A DNA stretch of 64,000 bases from CAVRXT01 sp049644285 (GTDB lineage Bacteria; Acidobacteriota; Terriglobia; Acidiferrales; UBA7541), in contig JBARRP010000036.1 in assembly GCA_049644285.1 (NCBI GenBank), positions 20,097 through 84,096 of the forward strand, given 5' to 3'. Of this stretch, positions 62,550 through 64,000 are shown in pieces. The translations under genes and the position numbers were made by a program. Every line of letters begins with the position of its first letter. Position 1 is the stretch's first letter. The notes below the pieces were generated by a model, which was given only the letters and a program-made list of their open reading frames with translations, did not search any database and had not been told where the DNA came from.

Positions 62550-63139
62550 GTCATAGGTCGCCCTTAAGAACCTGTTTGATTCTCGCCTCAGCGCACTGAA
62601 CCAACTGAATTGGACGCACTAGAAAAACTCTCTTCTCTCCGATTGCTACTCGGGCCGGAGGAGCAAATCTCTGGCAACCTTTTCGTAGATAAGCAGTCTA
62701 ACGTCGGGAGGAAAAAAAGACTGGGGTCGAAGCGATGGCGCATTGGCAACGGCAGCCCCGACGAATATTAGGCTTGGGCGCAGCCTTGTCGCTCCTGCTG
62801 GTGCAAAGCGCTTTAGGTTTCCCATTCCGCCAGACACGCGCCAATCTGACTCCGCGCATGCTTTACCGCAACCTTGGTTCACTCGTCGGTGTGGTTCTGA
62901 CTCGGAGCCGCCATATTGTGGACGATTTGGAATTCCTATACGAACTCCGCCAACTGGCTATGGGAACTTCGCAGGCAGAGAGGTCGTCAGTCCCCGTTTC
63001 TTTGAGCTCCGCACCCCCCTCGTCAGCACAAGAGGGGGTCTGTGACTACCAGGCGATTCCTGCGCCGAGCGGAGCCGAGCACCGATGCCTTCCGCCCGGT
63101 CGCGGCGGCCGTCGCTTTTCGTCAGTCCACCGCTGCTGA
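62550..63139. other. Unassigned stretch in decayed accessory region
   Basis: 590 bases with open frames on both strands that do not resemble known proteins; they lack supported starts. Flanked by phage-like remnants, so probably decayed DNA. Confidence 0.4.
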
Positions 63140-63550
63140 TCGCGGTTCCGCTCCGCTTCAGAACAAAACACCACAATCTTGTGGGCCCAGGACGAGCGCA
63201 GGGCGGTGATGCTGCGCGACTACGTTTGGGTGCTTTACGAACAACAGGAATCCATCCTGAAGGAGCTTTACCCCGTTCCACGTCCGCGGCTCAAGCAATC
63301 CTACGACAAGTTGGAACTGAGCGACGGTGGGCTGCTGATAGCACTGCCAGGAAAGGACCCGAATGTAATCCGATCCGAGCACCCCACCCTCTTGCTCGTC
63401 GACGAAGCGTGCTTCATAGAGAACGGCGGGGAGGCGTTCGACATAGCGCTCGCCAGCCGGGTCCCACGGATTCTGATGATCTCAACCGCGGCACCTTCGT
63501 GGATCCGGCGGCTGACGAAGAACGCGATACCTGTGCCGCTGAATGAGTGA
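63140..63550 (+). pseudogene. Phage terminase large-subunit-like fragment
   Basis: The open frame (no ATG needed; a TTG is at 63179) gives about 136 residues. SYDKLELSDGGLLIALPGKD, VIRSEHPTLLLVDEACFIE (Walker B-like hDEA) and RVPRILMISTAAPSWIRRL resemble the ATPase centre of a terminase or related packaging motor. The Walker A part and the nuclease domain are missing and the frame ends at 63550. It is the core fragment of a packaging gene, evidence for a former prophage. Confidence 0.6.
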
Positions 63551-63627
63551 GCCATGAAGGTGAACGGGTAGGGATCGAGTTGGGCCTCGTCCACAATGTC
63601 TACCTCCATCGCGGGCCACTATAAAGT

Positions 63628-63910
63628 TTGCAGTGGACGGCACAGAGAGGTTCACTTGCATCAGAAAGCGCGAAAAAGCAGCTAAAAAGCCGCGACGGCT
63701 GTTTGAGCATTGGCGACCTTGAAAAAGTGTGGAACGAACTGGTGAAACAGGTCAAGGCGACAAAGAAGGTGCACTTCAGTCATCGAGGAGTCGTGATGGA
63801 TGACAGCTGCCAAGCTCCACGGAACCATCGAGTCGGACATAAATGAGGCTTTTTTCGCATCCACGTCGGCCGCGAAGGAGGCAGGAAACTTTTCCTTATC
63901 CGCGGCCTAG
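63628..63910 (+). pseudogene. Interrupted phage-like small protein
   Basis: The first part (63628-63846 frame) reads LSIGDLEKVWNELVKQVKA then KKVHFSHRGVVMDD. The sense continues in the +1 frame as TAAKLHGTIESDINEAFF to a TAG at 63908-63910. A family I associate with phage packaging regions has the same order (HRG..D then a helix ending LHG..I). The join suggests a frameshift with a small internal deletion. Confidence 0.4.
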
Positions 63911-63996
63911 GTCCTGGGCCTTCGCCAGTTGAGCCAGATGAGAATTGCGATCGCAATCAAGACCAGCAGAACAAAATAGAAGGTCGTCTGCGACAT
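63907..63996 (-). CDS. 29-residue single-pass membrane peptide
   Basis: ATG at 63996 to TAG at 63907. A hydrophobic core (FYFVLLVLIAIAILIWL) is followed by a basic tail NWRRPRT, the layout of a small bitopic membrane protein with the C-terminus inside. Only four bases of upstream sequence are in the window, so no ribosome site can be checked. Real-gene status is uncertain. Confidence 0.4.
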   Translation of the reverse strand: MSQTTFYFVLLVLIAIAILIWLNWRRPRT

Positions 63997-64000
63997 TGCC

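Noticed and set aside
1..64000. CRISPR arrays, rRNA operons, intact tRNAs
   Set aside because: No regularly spaced repeats and no rRNA signature were seen; the only tRNA-like sequence is decayed.

Overview
The window reads as a piece of a GC-rich Acidobacteriota chromosome, probably from a soil or metagenome lineage. The main pointers are a duplicated MacB/FtsX permease of the 'ADOP' type that is abundant in Acidobacteria (57438-59921), a DinB protein beside it, many sigma-54 activators with partner kinases, SpoIIE-type phosphatases, and a hopanoid-modification locus. The phylum call is inference from gene content; there is no rRNA here.

Layout. 1-6.4 kb: the tail of an SPFH/band-7 protein, then a four-gene unit (secreted protein, family-5 solute-binding protein, NtrY-like kinase, NtrC-like activator). 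6.6-17 kb: two membrane proteins with a methyltransferase, polysaccharide deacetylase, cytochrome P450, CHASE4 hybrid kinase and a DUF3999/DUF2339 pair. 17-30.8 kb: a sigma-54 activator, kinase, lipoprotein and glycine oxidase run on the minus strand; a divergent PAS kinase followed by a split receiver/HisKA protein; an LssY-like protein; two overlapping GAF/PP2C phosphatases. 30.8-41.5 kb: an ABC exporter (ATPase and two permeases) interrupted by an FAD oxidase, YjbQ, a 52-residue zinc-ribbon protein, and a MacA/TPR/MacB-permease/TolC efflux unit. 41.6-49.5 kb: HpnJ, two half-size EamA-like transporters, HpnI, a GDP-D-glycero-D-manno-heptose type set (nucleotidyltransferase, kinase, isomerase, HAD phosphatase) and a second HpnI-like glycosyltransferase. 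49.6-56 kb: a complete, overlapping hisIGDCBHFA operon on the minus strand, preceded by a newly read 24-codon leader peptide with five consecutive His codons and a 13-bp terminator hairpin. 56-57.4 kb: a scar with tandem IS-like end repeats, a decayed tRNA-Gln and a truncated Ser/Thr kinase. 57.4-61.2 kb: the ADOP permease behind a sigma-54-like promoter, then DinB. 61.2-64 kb: decayed accessory DNA with a frameshifted serine protease, a terminase fragment and other phage-like pieces.

The strongest findings are (i) the his leader/attenuator, (ii) a palindrome TCCCA-N3-TGGGA shared by two sigma-54-type promoter regions, and (iii) the combination of hopanoid sugar-modification genes with activated-heptose synthesis. 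All functions are inferred by reading the sequence; no database search was possible.
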